Shown piece after piece: positions 8,592 through 17,812 of a DNA stretch of 64,000 nucleotides. The translations under genes were made by a program, and so were the position numbers. Positions within the stretch are counted from its first letter, which is position 1; every line of letters begins with the position of its first letter. The stretch lies in contig CBESWG010000014.1 in assembly GCA_965533275.1 (NCBI GenBank), forward strand, positions 1 through 64,000, written 5' to 3'. The notes beneath the pieces were generated by a model. The model worked only from the letters and a program-made list of their open reading frames with translations. It did not search any database and was not told the origin of the DNA. Source of the DNA: JAUXEH01 sp965533275. Its GTDB lineage: Bacteria; Acidobacteriota; Aminicenantia; Aminicenantales; Aminicenantaceae.

Positions 8592-9384
8592 GCTGAGCGT
8601 CCTTTTCCTAGGTGATATCATCGGGCGTCCGGGGCGGCGTGCCCTCGATTTCCTGCTGCCCTCCTTGATCGAGGAGCTCGAGCCGACACTCGTCATAGCC
8701 AATGCGGAGAACGCCGCGGGAGGCCTCGGGATCACCGAAAAGATAGGTAGGGACCTGTTCTCTCAGGCCGACGTGCTGACCTCGGGCAACCATATCTGGG
8801 ACAAGAGGGATGCGCTGGAGTACCTGGAGCAGGAGCCGCGCCTGTTGAGGCCGGCGAATTATCCAAACCCCAATCCTGGCAAGGGATCCTATATCTGGCA
8901 GGGCAAGCAGGGCGAAAAGGTGGGGGTTCTGAACCTGCAGGGACGGGTATTCATGGAGCCCATCGAATGTCCCTTCCGGGTTGCGGAAAAAGAGGTGGAA
9001 AAGATCCGGGCCGTCACTCCGGTGATCGTGGTCGACTTCCATGCCGAAGCCACGTCCGAGAAGCAGGCCCTTGGCTGGCACCTGGATGGCCGGGTTTCCG
9101 CGGTCATCGGTACGCACACCCATGTGCCGACCGCTGACGAGCGCGTGCTGCCCAAGGGGACGGCGTATATCAGCGACGCCGGCATGGTCGGCGGATACGA
9201 TTCTGTCATCGGGATCAAGAAGGAACAGGCCCTGCTGAGGTTCCTGACTTCAAGGCCTCAGCGCTTCGAGCCTTCCAAGGAGAAGAGCGTCCTGTCCACA
9301 GTTTTCATTGAGATCGAAGCCAAGAGCGGCCGGGCACTGTCGATCCAGCGCCGGCTCGTCATCGGGGATGGGTGTGGAGAATAA
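8581..9384 (+). CDS. YmdB/TIGR00282-type metallophosphoesterase
   Basis: A 267-residue calcineurin-like phosphoesterase of the YmdB family, characterised in Bacillus as a phosphodiesterase active on cyclic nucleotides and affecting RNA turnover. Metal-binding motifs are LGDIIGRPGRR, NAENAAGGLG, SGNHIWDKRD, DFHAEATSEK and IGTHTHVPTADE. The length is standard. The ATG lies inside the rny 3' end (11-base overlap), which fits co-translation and a shared RNA-decay role. The cellular substrate in this organism is unknown. Confidence 0.9.
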   Translation: MPDKLSVLFLGDIIGRPGRRALDFLLPSLIEELEPTLVIANAENAAGGLGITEKIGRDLFSQADVLTSGNHIWDKRDALEYLEQEPRLLRPANYPNPNPGKGSYIWQGKQGEKVGVLNLQGRVFMEPIECPFRVAEKEVEKIRAVTPVIVVDFHAEATSEKQALGWHLDGRVSAVIGTHTHVPTADERVLPKGTAYISDAGMVGGYDSVIGIKKEQALLRFLTSRPQRFEPSKEKSVLSTVFIEIEAKSGRALSIQRRLVIGDGCGE

Positions 9385-10744
9385 TCCGGCGCCTCCTCCC
9401 CGGGATCGGATCCTCTCCATCTCAGAGATCACGCGTCTGATCAAGACCGAGTTGGAGACGGCTTTTCCAGGACCCCTGTGGGTCGAGGGTGAGGTCTCGA
9501 ATTTCACACGTGCCCATTCCGGGCACCTGTATTTTGACTTGAAGGATGAACAGAGCCAGCTCCAGGCCGTGATGTGGCGCTCCCAAGCGGCTCGGGTTCC
9601 CTTTGAACTCAAGGGCGGGCAGCAGGTGGTGTGCCGGGGGCAAGTCACTGTCTACGAACGCCGCGGCCAGTACCAGTTTCAGGCCGAGCTTATCGAACCC
9701 AAGGGCAAGGGAGCGCTCCAGTTGGCATTCGAACAGCTCAGGGAAAAGCTCCGTCAGGAGGGCCTGTTCGCGCCGGAGATCAAGAAGCCGCTCCCGGCCT
9801 TCCCGCACAAGATCGGTGTTGTTACCTCTCCCCGCGGGGCCGCCATCATGGACATCCTGCATACCCTGGAGAGACGGTTCTCCAGGCTGCATATCCAGAT
9901 CTACCCGGCCAAGGTCCAGGGTGATGGGGCTGCGGAGGACATCGTTGAGGGCATCGAATATTTTGCCGCCCTAAATGATGTGGATGTGCTCATCGTGGGA
10001 AGGGGAGGCGGTTCCCTGGAGGACCTGTGGGCCTTCAATGAAGAGATCGTGGCTAGGGCTATCTCCCGCTGTCCGGTCCCGGTGATCTCGGCCGTCGGAC
10101 ATGAGGTTGATTTTACCATCGCGGATTTTGTGGCCGACATCCGGGCATCCACACCCACCGCCGCCGCCGAACTTGTGATAACGGAGGAGGAGGGCTTCCA
10201 GGAGAGGATCAGCAATCTGCAGCGGCGTTTGGGCCAGAGCCTGCGCTTCACGGCTCAGGAACAGCGGAACCGGGTTCTCCATCTCATCCGGCACCCTGTG
10301 TTCCAGAGCTTCAAACTGCGCATCCTCAGCCTCTCCCAGGCCGTGGATGAACTCGAAATGAAAGCCCTCAACAGCCTGCGTCAGCATTCGGTGAAGATCG
10401 CTGAGGCGAGGGCGCGAACGCAGCTGCTGGAAGAACGGATGCGCAACATGATGGAGGCAACGCTCCATGCACTCCGGTCCCATTGGGAGCGCCTTGCCGC
10501 TGAACTCCACTCACTGAGCCCGCTCAATGTTTTAAAAAAGGGCTATGCGGTGTGCTGGGCACCAGACGGGCACACCCTTGTGCGGAAGGTTGACGAGCTC
10601 GAGTCCGGGACAGACGTGACCATTTCATTTTACCAAGGGGAGTTTTCCTGTCGTGTTGCCCAGGTGGACGCGGAGCGTCGGATCGAGGATCGGTATCGGA
10701 GCGAGGGGGAGCAGGAAAGCAGGTTCGAGGAGACGGAAGAATGA
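9368..10744 (+). CDS. xseA: exodeoxyribonuclease VII large subunit
   Basis: Catalytic subunit of exonuclease VII, which degrades single-stranded DNA in both directions. It has 458 residues from the ATG at 9368; a GTG two codons later is an alternative. The N-terminal OB-fold is visible (LWVEGEVSNFTRAHSGHLYF). The catalytic domain has GVVTSPRGAAIMDIL, GRGGGSLEDLWAFNEE and PVISAVGHEVDFTIADFVAD, followed by a long helical C-terminus and a short strand region (LKKGYAVCW). The start overlaps the phosphoesterase gene and the stop overlaps xseB as ATGA, so the enzyme's two subunits are coupled. Confidence 0.96.
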   Translation: MGVENNPAPPPRDRILSISEITRLIKTELETAFPGPLWVEGEVSNFTRAHSGHLYFDLKDEQSQLQAVMWRSQAARVPFELKGGQQVVCRGQVTVYERRGQYQFQAELIEPKGKGALQLAFEQLREKLRQEGLFAPEIKKPLPAFPHKIGVVTSPRGAAIMDILHTLERRFSRLHIQIYPAKVQGDGAAEDIVEGIEYFAALNDVDVLIVGRGGGSLEDLWAFNEEIVARAISRCPVPVISAVGHEVDFTIADFVADIRASTPTAAAELVITEEEGFQERISNLQRRLGQSLRFTAQEQRNRVLHLIRHPVFQSFKLRILSLSQAVDELEMKALNSLRQHSVKIAEARARTQLLEERMRNMMEATLHALRSHWERLAAELHSLSPLNVLKKGYAVCWAPDGHTLVRKVDELESGTDVTISFYQGEFSCRVAQVDAERRIEDRYRSEGEQESRFEETEE

Positions 10745-11031
10745 CTCAGAAAAGCTTTGAAAAAGCCTTGATGGAATTGGACGCCATCGTGGAGAAAATG
10801 GAGGCCGAGGAATCCTCACTGGATGATTCCCTGGCACTTTTTGAAAAGGGTGTAAAACTGGCCAGGTTCCTGCGAGAGGAGCTGGGCAAGGCAGAGAAGA
10901 AGGTCGAGATCCTGCTGAAAAACGCCGAGGGACAGGTCGAGGGCAAGCCGTTCGCCCTCCCTGAAGATGACGATCCGGACGAAACACCGCAAGAAGGCGA
11001 GCCCGGGGACAACGACAGCTTGCCATTTTGA
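10741..11031 (+). CDS. xseB: exodeoxyribonuclease VII small subunit
   Basis: A 96-residue protein with the XseB signature (SFEKALMELDAIVEKME, SLDDSLALFEKGVKLARF). It forms a helical hairpin that wraps the XseA C-terminal helices. An acidic tail rich in D, E and P follows and is not conserved in the family. The start overlaps the xseA stop by four bases. Confidence 0.95.
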   Translation: MTQKSFEKALMELDAIVEKMEAEESSLDDSLALFEKGVKLARFLREELGKAEKKVEILLKNAEGQVEGKPFALPEDDDPDETPQEGEPGDNDSLPF

Positions 11032-11078
11032 GACGAGCGATACACGCGCCAGTTCCAGGCTCATGAGAGGAAGCAGCG

Positions 11079-12962
11079 ATGCCCGAGATGCTTGACACAA
11101 TAGCGAACCCAAAGGACCTCAAGGGTTTATCGACCAGGGATATGGGCCGACTGGCCAAGGAGATCAGGGAGCTGATCATCGATACGGTCTCCAGCTCGGG
11201 GGGCCATCTCTCTCCCAATCTCGGAGTGGTGGAGATGACCCTGGCTCTGCATTATGTGTTCGATTCTCCCCGCGACAAGATCATCTGGGATGTCGGCCAT
11301 CAGTGCTACACCCACAAGATCCTGACAGGCCGCAGCGACGAATTTTCCGGCTTGCGCCAGATGGACGGTGTGTGTGGATTCCCGGTCCAGGAGGAGAGCG
11401 AGCACGATGCCTACAACACCGGGCATGCGTCCACGGCACTGTCTGCTGCCATGGGGATGGCGATGGCCCGAGACCGTCAAGGAAAGGATCACCACATCAT
11501 CGCGGTTGTGGGTGACGGGGGGCTGACCGGCGGCATCGCCTGGGAGGCCCTCAATCAGATCGGCCATCTCAGAGAGAAGCTGATCATCGTCCTGAATTAC
11601 AACGAGATGTCCATATCTCCCAATGTGGGGGCGCTCTCCCGCTACCTGACGTATCTGGTATCCGGGCAGCACTACCTGCGCATGAAAGACCATGCCAAGA
11701 CCTTCCTGAAGGCCATCCCGCTGATCGGCTGGCCCATGATCAAGGTGGGTCGAGCCATGGAAGAGGCCGTCAAGAAGACATTTTTTCCGGGACTGCTCTT
11801 CGAGGAGCTGGGCCTTCGCTACATCGGCCCGGTGCAGGGCCACAGCCTGCCCTCCCTGATAGAAGTGTTCGAGGAGGCCAAGGGGCACGACGAGCCCGTA
11901 CTCATCCTGTGTGTCACCAAGAAGGGCAAGGGATTCGGCCCGGCGCAGGACAATCCCTCGAAGTTTCACAGCGCGTCGCCCTTCGAGAAAACCACGGGCC
12001 GCTCCCTGACCTCGGACAAGCGCCCTTCGTTTTCCTCGGTGTTCGGCAGGGCGGCCATCGAGCTGGCCGAGGAAGACGACCGAGTGGTGGCCATCACAGC
12101 GGCCATGCCGGAAGGGACAGGGCTGGGTCCCTTTGGCGAGAAGTTCCCGGACCGGTTCTTCGATGTGGGGATTGCCGAGCAGCATGCCGTGGTGTTTTCC
12201 ACCGGGCTGGCGCTGGGGGGATACCGGCCGGTGGTGGCCATCTATTCCACCTTCCTGCAGAGAGCCTACGACCAACTCTATCATGATGTCTGCCTCATGG
12301 ACATCCCGATCCTGTTCGCGCTGGACCGCGCCGGGATCGTGCCGGATGACGGCCCCACACACCAAGGGATCAACGATATTGTGTATCTCCGCCATCTGCC
12401 CAACATGATCGTCATGGGGCCCAAGGATGAGAATGAGCTGCGGCACATGCTGCGGTCGGCGCTCCACTACGGCCACCCAGTCGCGATCCGATTCCCCAAA
12501 GGAAAGGTCTACGGCGTTCCCATGGACAAGAGCTGGGAAGAGATCCCCCTGGGAAAAGCCGAGACGCTCAAGGAGGGAAAGGATCTCCTGCTGGCTTTCG
12601 GGAATATGGTGCGTCCCGCGCTCGAAGCGGCGGAACTCCTGGCCGGGAAGGGAATCGACCTGGCGGTCGTCAATGCGCGCTTCGCCAAGCCGCTGGATGA
12701 AGACCTGATCCGGGAATTTGCCCGTCCCGGAGTCACGGTCTTTACTGCCGAGGAAGGAGTCATCGATGGAGGATTCGGGAGTGCGGTCAGGGAGTTTCTG
12801 GACCGGGAACGGCATTTTGACCTGCGCTTCAAGCGCCTGGGGCTGCCGGTGGAGATCTATCCCGTCGGCAAGGTGGAGCAGATCAAGGCCCGGTATCGGC
12901 TGGATGTTCCCGGCCTGGTCGCTCAGATAGAGGAATTTTATGGGATTGGCGAGCAGCCCTGA
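11079..12962 (+). CDS. dxs: 1-deoxy-D-xylulose-5-phosphate synthase
   Basis: Thiamine-diphosphate enzyme that condenses pyruvate and glyceraldehyde 3-phosphate, the first step of the MEP isoprenoid pathway. It has 627 residues, typical. Motifs: WDVGHQCYTHKILTGR, the ThDP/Mg motif GDGGLTGGIAWEALNQIG, the pyrimidine-domain GIAEQHAVVFSTGLA, and DGPTHQGINDIVYLRHLPN. Co-occurrence with xseAB and tlyA is a common bacterial order. GAGGAAG lies upstream of the ATG. The 3' end overlaps tlyA by 23 bases. Confidence 0.97.
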   Translation: MPEMLDTIANPKDLKGLSTRDMGRLAKEIRELIIDTVSSSGGHLSPNLGVVEMTLALHYVFDSPRDKIIWDVGHQCYTHKILTGRSDEFSGLRQMDGVCGFPVQEESEHDAYNTGHASTALSAAMGMAMARDRQGKDHHIIAVVGDGGLTGGIAWEALNQIGHLREKLIIVLNYNEMSISPNVGALSRYLTYLVSGQHYLRMKDHAKTFLKAIPLIGWPMIKVGRAMEEAVKKTFFPGLLFEELGLRYIGPVQGHSLPSLIEVFEEAKGHDEPVLILCVTKKGKGFGPAQDNPSKFHSASPFEKTTGRSLTSDKRPSFSSVFGRAAIELAEEDDRVVAITAAMPEGTGLGPFGEKFPDRFFDVGIAEQHAVVFSTGLALGGYRPVVAIYSTFLQRAYDQLYHDVCLMDIPILFALDRAGIVPDDGPTHQGINDIVYLRHLPNMIVMGPKDENELRHMLRSALHYGHPVAIRFPKGKVYGVPMDKSWEEIPLGKAETLKEGKDLLLAFGNMVRPALEAAELLAGKGIDLAVVNARFAKPLDEDLIREFARPGVTVFTAEEGVIDGGFGSAVREFLDRERHFDLRFKRLGLPVEIYPVGKVEQIKARYRLDVPGLVAQIEEFYGIGEQP

Positions 12963-13764
12963 CCATACCGAGGCGATGAGAGAGAGGGCGGATAAGCTGG
13001 TGGTCGAGCAGGGACTGGCCCGGAGCCGCCACCTTGCCCATGCCCTGATCCTAGCGGGCGATGTCTTTATGGGTGAACAGCGCATCGAGAAGCCCGGCCA
13101 GCTGCTCGAGTCAGGCAAAACGCTTCGGCTGAAGCAGCGGCCACCCTTTGTTTCCCGCGGCGGCCTGAAGCTGGAGGCGGCGCTGCGGCATTTTAAGGTC
13201 CCCGTTCAGGACAGGATAGGCCTCGACCTGGGGGCCTCCACCGGGGGATTTACCGACTGCCTGCTCCAGAGCGGAGCCCGCGCCGTCTACGCCGTGGATG
13301 TGGACCCGCGCCAGTTGGACTGGAAGCTGCGCAACGATCCCCGAGTAACGGCCATCAAGAAAAACGCCCGCTTCCTCACGCTGGAAGACCTCCCGGGTCC
13401 CGTGGACCTGGTTGTCATGGACCTCTCCTTCATCTCGGTCTTGAAGGTCCTGCCAGCCCTATCCCTCCTCATAGGAGATGGACGGGTGATCGCCCTTATC
13501 AAGCCCCAGTTCGAGGCTGGGAAGGGTCGGGTGGGGAAGGGCGGCGTGATCCGGGATCCCTCGCTTCATTTAGGGATTCTGAGAGACGTGATCGAAGGGG
13601 CAGATGCACTGGGCTTCGGGATGTCCGGGGTCCTGCGTTCTCCCATCCTGGGACAGAAAGGGAACCGGGAATTCCTGGTAAACTGGGGGCTCGGACCCTC
13701 TGTTTTAACACCGGAGCAGAAGGAAACTCAGATCAAGGAGGTGGTTTGGGATGAGATCAATTGA
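12940..13764 (+). CDS. tlyA: TlyA family 2'-O-ribose rRNA methyltransferase / hemolysin-like protein
   Basis: A 274-residue protein with an N-terminal S4 RNA-binding domain (RADKLVVEQGLARSRHLAH) and an FtsJ-like SAM methyltransferase domain (GLDLGASTGGFTDCLLQSGA, VYAVDVDPRQLDWKLR). TlyA of mycobacteria methylates 16S and 23S rRNA; hemolytic activity is reported for some homologues. ATG 12940 has GAGGA six bases upstream. An internal ATG at 12976 would also retain the whole S4 domain. It sits between dxs and nadK, a frequent neighbourhood. Confidence 0.92.
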   Translation: MGLASSPDHTEAMRERADKLVVEQGLARSRHLAHALILAGDVFMGEQRIEKPGQLLESGKTLRLKQRPPFVSRGGLKLEAALRHFKVPVQDRIGLDLGASTGGFTDCLLQSGARAVYAVDVDPRQLDWKLRNDPRVTAIKKNARFLTLEDLPGPVDLVVMDLSFISVLKVLPALSLLIGDGRVIALIKPQFEAGKGRVGKGGVIRDPSLHLGILRDVIEGADALGFGMSGVLRSPILGQKGNREFLVNWGLGPSVLTPEQKETQIKEVVWDEIN

Positions 13765-14602
13765 GAGAGTAGGATTCGTCATCAAGCCACATGCCCCGGA
13801 GGTGGACGACATTCTGAAACGGCTTATGGGCTATTTTTCCGACCGCGGAATCGCATGCCACCTTGAGACGGAGGCCGCGGAAATTCTTGGAATACCCGAG
13901 AGCGTCTCGCGGGAAGAGCTGCCCGCCACGGTCGATCTGGTTATGGTCCTGGGCGGAGACGGCACCCTGCTCAGCATCGCGCACCTGGCCGCCGAGAACC
14001 GCGTGCCGGTACTGGGCGTGAACATGGGGAGCCTGGGATTTCTGACAGAGGTTCCCGTGGAGGAGGTGTTCGAGACCCTGGATGCATACCTCGGCGGCGA
14101 CGAACGTATCGTCAGCCCCCGCCAGGTCCTGGAAGTAGACACACGCGGGACGATCTACTACTGCCTCAACGATATCGTGATCAACAAGGGCGCACTGGCC
14201 CGCATGATCCAGTGTGCCATGTGGATCAATGACAAGGAGGTCTCGATTCCCCGTTCCGACGGCCTCATCATCTCCACTCCTACCGGCTCGACAGCGTACT
14301 CCCTTTCCGCAGGAGGACCCATCGTCCAGCCCTACATACCGGCCATCATCATCGCCCCCATCTGTCCCCACACGCTGTCTTTTCGCCCCATGGTGGTCTC
14401 ATCGGATTCCCGGCTCAGAGTCCAGATGCAGACCACAGGAGAGAAGGCCTATTTGACCCTGGACGGGCAGCGGGGCTATCTGATGGAAATGAACGAAACC
14501 GTTGAGGTGCGTACCAGCAGCCTCAAACTGCAGCTGATTTCCTCTCCCCGGAGGAACTATTTCGACCTCCTGCAGGAGAAGCTCGGCTGGGGAAAAAAAT
14601 AG
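13751..14602 (+). CDS. nadK: NAD kinase
   Basis: Phosphorylates NAD to NADP. It has 283 residues with the family motifs LGGDGTLLSIAHLA, GVNMGSLGFLTEV and TPTGSTAYSLSAGGPI. The ATG at 13751 follows AAGGAGGTGG and overlaps the tlyA end. An NADP supply gene just before trxA/trxB is suggestive, because thioredoxin reductase uses NADPH, but operon membership is only inferred. Confidence 0.96.
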   Translation: MRSIERVGFVIKPHAPEVDDILKRLMGYFSDRGIACHLETEAAEILGIPESVSREELPATVDLVMVLGGDGTLLSIAHLAAENRVPVLGVNMGSLGFLTEVPVEEVFETLDAYLGGDERIVSPRQVLEVDTRGTIYYCLNDIVINKGALARMIQCAMWINDKEVSIPRSDGLIISTPTGSTAYSLSAGGPIVQPYIPAIIIAPICPHTLSFRPMVVSSDSRLRVQMQTTGEKAYLTLDGQRGYLMEMNETVEVRTSSLKLQLISSPRRNYFDLLQEKLGWGKK

Positions 14603-14644
14603 TGTTGCCAGGGCCGCCTGGCTCCAATATACCGAAAGGAGGAC

Positions 14645-14977
14645 ATGGTGTCTGAAGATATCATTATGAATGTGACGGATGCGAACTTTGCTGAGGAGGT
14701 CATCGGTTCCGAGTTGCCGGTGCTGGTGGATTTCTGGGCGGTGTGGTGCGGCCCCTGCCGGATGGTGGCGCCCTTCGTAGAACAGATCGCCCAGGAGTAC
14801 AGCGACCAGCTCAAGGTCGCCAAGCTGAACGTGGATGAGAATCAGGGCATCCCGGCAAAATATGGCATCATGAGCATCCCTACCCTTCTGCTGTTCAAGG
14901 GGGGAGAGCTCAAGGAGACCATCGTGGGCGCGCTGCCCAAAGACAAGATCGTCGACGCCGTTTCCAAGCACCTATGA
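14645..14977 (+). CDS. trxA: thioredoxin
   Basis: A 110-residue thioredoxin with the active site WCGPC in VDFWAVWCGPCRMVAPF and the cis-proline loop SIPTLLLFK. A strong AAAGGAGG lies just upstream of ATG 14645. The stop overlaps the trxB start (ATGA), so thioredoxin and its reductase are co-expressed. Confidence 0.96.
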   Translation: MVSEDIIMNVTDANFAEEVIGSELPVLVDFWAVWCGPCRMVAPFVEQIAQEYSDQLKVAKLNVDENQGIPAKYGIMSIPTLLLFKGGELKETIVGALPKDKIVDAVSKHL

Positions 14978-15903
14978 GCGAGACCACCTATGATGTGACC
15001 ATCGTGGGTGCCGGTCCTGCGGGACTGGCGGCCGCCATCTACACCGGGCGTGCCCGGCTGAACACCCTGATCCTGGAAAAAGCACTTCCGGGAGGACAGA
15101 TCCTCCTCACAGACTGGATCGAGAACTATCCCGGGTTTGCCGAGGGCGTGGGGACATTTCCGCTCATGGATGCGTTCCGTGCCCAGGCGGAACGTTTCGG
15201 AGCCAAGATCGAGATGGACGAGATCGGTGAGCTGAGAAAGGGAGAGGGTTCCCTCTGGAAGATCGTGGGGCGGGACAAGACCTACCAGACCCGCACGGTG
15301 ATCATTGCCACAGGGGCGGCCCACCGTCACATGGGAGTTCCGGGCGAGGCGGAGCTGACCGGGAAGGGAGTGTCCTTCTGTGCCACGTGCGATGGAGCTT
15401 TCTTCCGGGACAAGGTGGTGAGCGTCGTGGGTGGAGGCAGCTGGGCCTTGACCGAGGCATTGTTCCTCACGAAGTTCGCCCGCCAGGTCCAGCTCATCCA
15501 TCGGCGCCAAGGATTCCGGGCGGAAAAGATTCTGCAGGAACGTGTGCGGGAGCATGAGAAGATCGAGCTTGTCCTGGACACGGTCGTAGAAACCGTCAAC
15601 GGCCAGGATAAGTTGGAATCGCTGTCCCTGCGCAATGTCAAGACCGAAACCTCCTGGGACGAACCCATGGACGGGCTCTTCGTCTCCATCGGGATGATCC
15701 CCAATGCTGGCTTTCTGGGTTCACTCCTGGAACTGAATGAGTGGGGAGAGATCATGGTCCAAAAAAAGATGGCCACCTCTCAGCCTGGGATCTATGCGGC
15801 TGGGGACGTGACGGATGCCTGTTCCAACCAGGTCGCCATCGCCGCCGGCGCCGGTGTTGAGGCGGCCCTGGCCATCGACGATTACATCACGAATTCTTTT
15901 TGA
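14974..15903 (+). CDS. trxB: thioredoxin reductase
   Basis: FAD enzyme that reduces thioredoxin with NADPH. It has 309 residues. The FAD motif is GAGPAGLAAAIYTGRA, the redox-active disulfide is in SFCATCDGAFF, the NADPH-specific motif is HRRQGFRAEK and the C-terminal FAD motif is GIYAAGDVTDACSNQVA. One oddity is the second glycine motif, which reads GGGSWALTEA where most TrxB proteins have GGGDSA or GGGNSA. The 3' end overlaps the 3' end of lpxD by 17 bases, tail to tail. Confidence 0.95.
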   Translation: MSETTYDVTIVGAGPAGLAAAIYTGRARLNTLILEKALPGGQILLTDWIENYPGFAEGVGTFPLMDAFRAQAERFGAKIEMDEIGELRKGEGSLWKIVGRDKTYQTRTVIIATGAAHRHMGVPGEAELTGKGVSFCATCDGAFFRDKVVSVVGGGSWALTEALFLTKFARQVQLIHRRQGFRAEKILQERVREHEKIELVLDTVVETVNGQDKLESLSLRNVKTETSWDEPMDGLFVSIGMIPNAGFLGSLLELNEWGEIMVQKKMATSQPGIYAAGDVTDACSNQVAIAAGAGVEAALAIDDYITNSF

Positions 15904-16948
15904 GGGATTCGATCTCTTTCTTGATCTGCTTGACCTCTTTGAGCAGGTCATACAAGCGAGGGATGGCAGCCCAGGCCTTGCGCCAGACCTGGATATCCAG
16001 GTGGGGAGAGCCGGAGACCATGGTGTTGGCCGGGATGTCTTTGGTCACACCGGTCTTGGCCGCGACCACCACGTTATCCCCGATGTCGATGTGATCCGGG
16101 ATGCCGGCCTGCCCCGCCAGGATGACGTTCTTTCCCGTGTGCGAACTGCCCGCGATCCCCACCTGGGCCATGACGACGCTGTTTTCTCCGATCTCCACGT
16201 TATGGGCGATCTGGACCAGGTTGTCGATCTTGGCCCCCTTCCGGATCAGGGTGGTGCCCAGGGTGCCCCGGTCCACGGTCGAGTTGGCCCCGATCTCCAC
16301 ATCGTCCTCCACGATGACGGTCCCCTGCTGAGGGATCTTCGCTCGTGTGCCGTCCTTGAGAGGCAGGTATCCGAAACCGTCTGCACCGATCACGACCCCG
16401 TTGTGCAGGATGACGCCACTGCCGAGGGTGATGTTCTCCCGGAGCGAGACCTGGGAGTGAAGGACGCAGTCTCGGCCGACTTTCACGCCAGGATAGATCG
16501 TTACGAACGGGTGGATCACGGTCCCGGCGCCGATCTCGACGTTTTCGCCCAACACCGCACAAGCGCCCACAGAGGCCTCCTCCCCGATCCGCGCCGTTTC
16601 GGCGATCTGGGCTGAAGGATGGATGCCAGGAGCCGGGCGATAAGAGGAAAAAAAGACGCCCTGGGCCTGGACGAATGTCCTCTGGGGATCGGAAGACCGG
16701 ATGACCGGGATGTGGTCACAGGGTTCTCCCGGAGGTAGGATGGCGGCGCCAGCGCGGGATTCTTCCAGCAGGGGGCGGAACTTTTTGTGGGCCATGAACA
16801 CGAGCTCGCCCTCTCCGGCTCCGGCCAGATCGGACACTCCCGTCAGCAGCGTGCCTCCCTCGCCCTCATAGGGACATCCCAGGAGACGGGCCAGCCCGGC
16901 CACCGTCGTCACGAATCCCTTTTTTTTTGCATCAAGCGGTTTTTTCAT
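15887..16948 (-). CDS. lpxD: UDP-3-O-acylglucosamine N-acyltransferase
   Basis: Third step of lipid A synthesis: adds a hydroxyacyl chain to the 2-amine of UDP-3-O-acyl-glucosamine. From the ATG at 16948 it has 353 residues. An N-terminal uridine-binding domain (VSDLAGAGEGELVFMAHKKF) is followed by a long left-handed beta helix of hexapeptide repeats (IHPSAQIAETARIGEEAS onward). The catalytic-histidine region is VIGADGFGYLPL with IAHNVEIGENSVV. A C-terminal helix ends the protein. An upstream in-frame extension is unrelated and rejected. It overlaps the yihY end by 17 bases, so it is the distal gene of the atpZ-to-lpxD run. Confidence 0.95.
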   Translation of the reverse strand: MKKPLDAKKKGFVTTVAGLARLLGCPYEGEGGTLLTGVSDLAGAGEGELVFMAHKKFRPLLEESRAGAAILPPGEPCDHIPVIRSSDPQRTFVQAQGVFFSSYRPAPGIHPSAQIAETARIGEEASVGACAVLGENVEIGAGTVIHPFVTIYPGVKVGRDCVLHSQVSLRENITLGSGVILHNGVVIGADGFGYLPLKDGTRAKIPQQGTVIVEDDVEIGANSTVDRGTLGTTLIRKGAKIDNLVQIAHNVEIGENSVVMAQVGIAGSSHTGKNVILAGQAGIPDHIDIGDNVVVAAKTGVTKDIPANTMVSGSPHLDIQVWRKAWAAIPRLYDLLKEVKQIKKEIESLKKNS

Positions 16949-17801
16949 TGTATCGCTCGTTAAGGACAGCGGCCAGCTCGGCACCCCAGAACAGGATCGC
17001 CAGGGAGAAGGTGATCCAGAGAAGGAAGAAGATGATGGATGTGAGGGTGCCCTGCACCAGGCGGGTAAGGACCACACCGATGGCGGAGAAATGGGCTATG
17101 TAAAATGCGAAGATCCGCTTGAACACCTCCCACAGCAGCGTACTGACGACCGCGGCGATGGCGGCGGGGCGGGTGTACACTTTTATCTCCGGGATGAATT
17201 TGTACAGGACAAAAAAGACCAGGAAGGTCAGCGTGAAGGGGATGAGGTACTGGAGAAAAAAGTTGTTCACCAGGGCCATGACCTTGGGATTGATATACTC
17301 GGCGAAGAGGGAGCTCTCCTGGATGGCTCGTTGGAGCCCGGTCCAGATCACGGTGATGGAAAGGGAGATCAGCATGAGGATGCCGATCACGAACATGATG
17401 AGGTATTCCATCAGGCGGTTGTAGAAGAAGGATTTCTGGTAGTTGGCCCGGAAGATGTAGTTTATGGAGTAGATGAGGTTGGAGAACATGAAGCTGGCGG
17501 CGATGAAGGACCCGGCCAGCCCGAACCAGCTCAGGTTGGACACGTCGCGGGATACGACCTGGACCCGCTCGAAGAACAGCGGATCCATCTTCGCGAAGAA
17601 TTCATCGGACAGGATGTTGAGGCTGTTGAGGGCGATCTCCTCGCTCCCCAGGATCTTGGTGGTGAGAAAAATGAACAGTCCCACCAGGGGAATGGCGCAA
17701 AGGAGCGCGAAATAGGAGACCGTGATGGAAAAGTTAAAGCATCTGTCTTTTCCAAACCTCTTGAATGTGGCCTTGAGGATGTCGAAGACAGAGAAATTCA
17801 T
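16932..17801 (-). CDS. YihY/BrkB family inner-membrane protein
   Basis: A 289-residue integral membrane protein of the YihY/UPF0761 (formerly ribonuclease BN) family. Five to six hydrophobic segments are visible, among them ITVSYFALLCAIPLVGLFIF, WFGLAGSFIAASFMFSNLIY and YLIMFVIGILMLISLSITVI. The typical C-terminal LTRLVQGTLTSIIFFLLWI comes near the end. The molecular function of the family is not settled. It lies 11 bases after atpE and overlaps lpxD. Confidence 0.88.
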   Translation of the reverse strand: MNFSVFDILKATFKRFGKDRCFNFSITVSYFALLCAIPLVGLFIFLTTKILGSEEIALNSLNILSDEFFAKMDPLFFERVQVVSRDVSNLSWFGLAGSFIAASFMFSNLIYSINYIFRANYQKSFFYNRLMEYLIMFVIGILMLISLSITVIWTGLQRAIQESSLFAEYINPKVMALVNNFFLQYLIPFTLTFLVFFVLYKFIPEIKVYTRPAAIAAVVSTLLWEVFKRIFAFYIAHFSAIGVVLTRLVQGTLTSIIFFLLWITFSLAILFWGAELAAVLNERYNEKTA

Positions 17802-17812
17802 ATAATTCAGGA

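Noticed and set aside
11127..13118. 663-codon open frame opposite dxs and tlyA
   Set aside because: Antisense shadow of two conserved genes. It has no domain, no ribosome site and a composition typical of reverse-frame reading.
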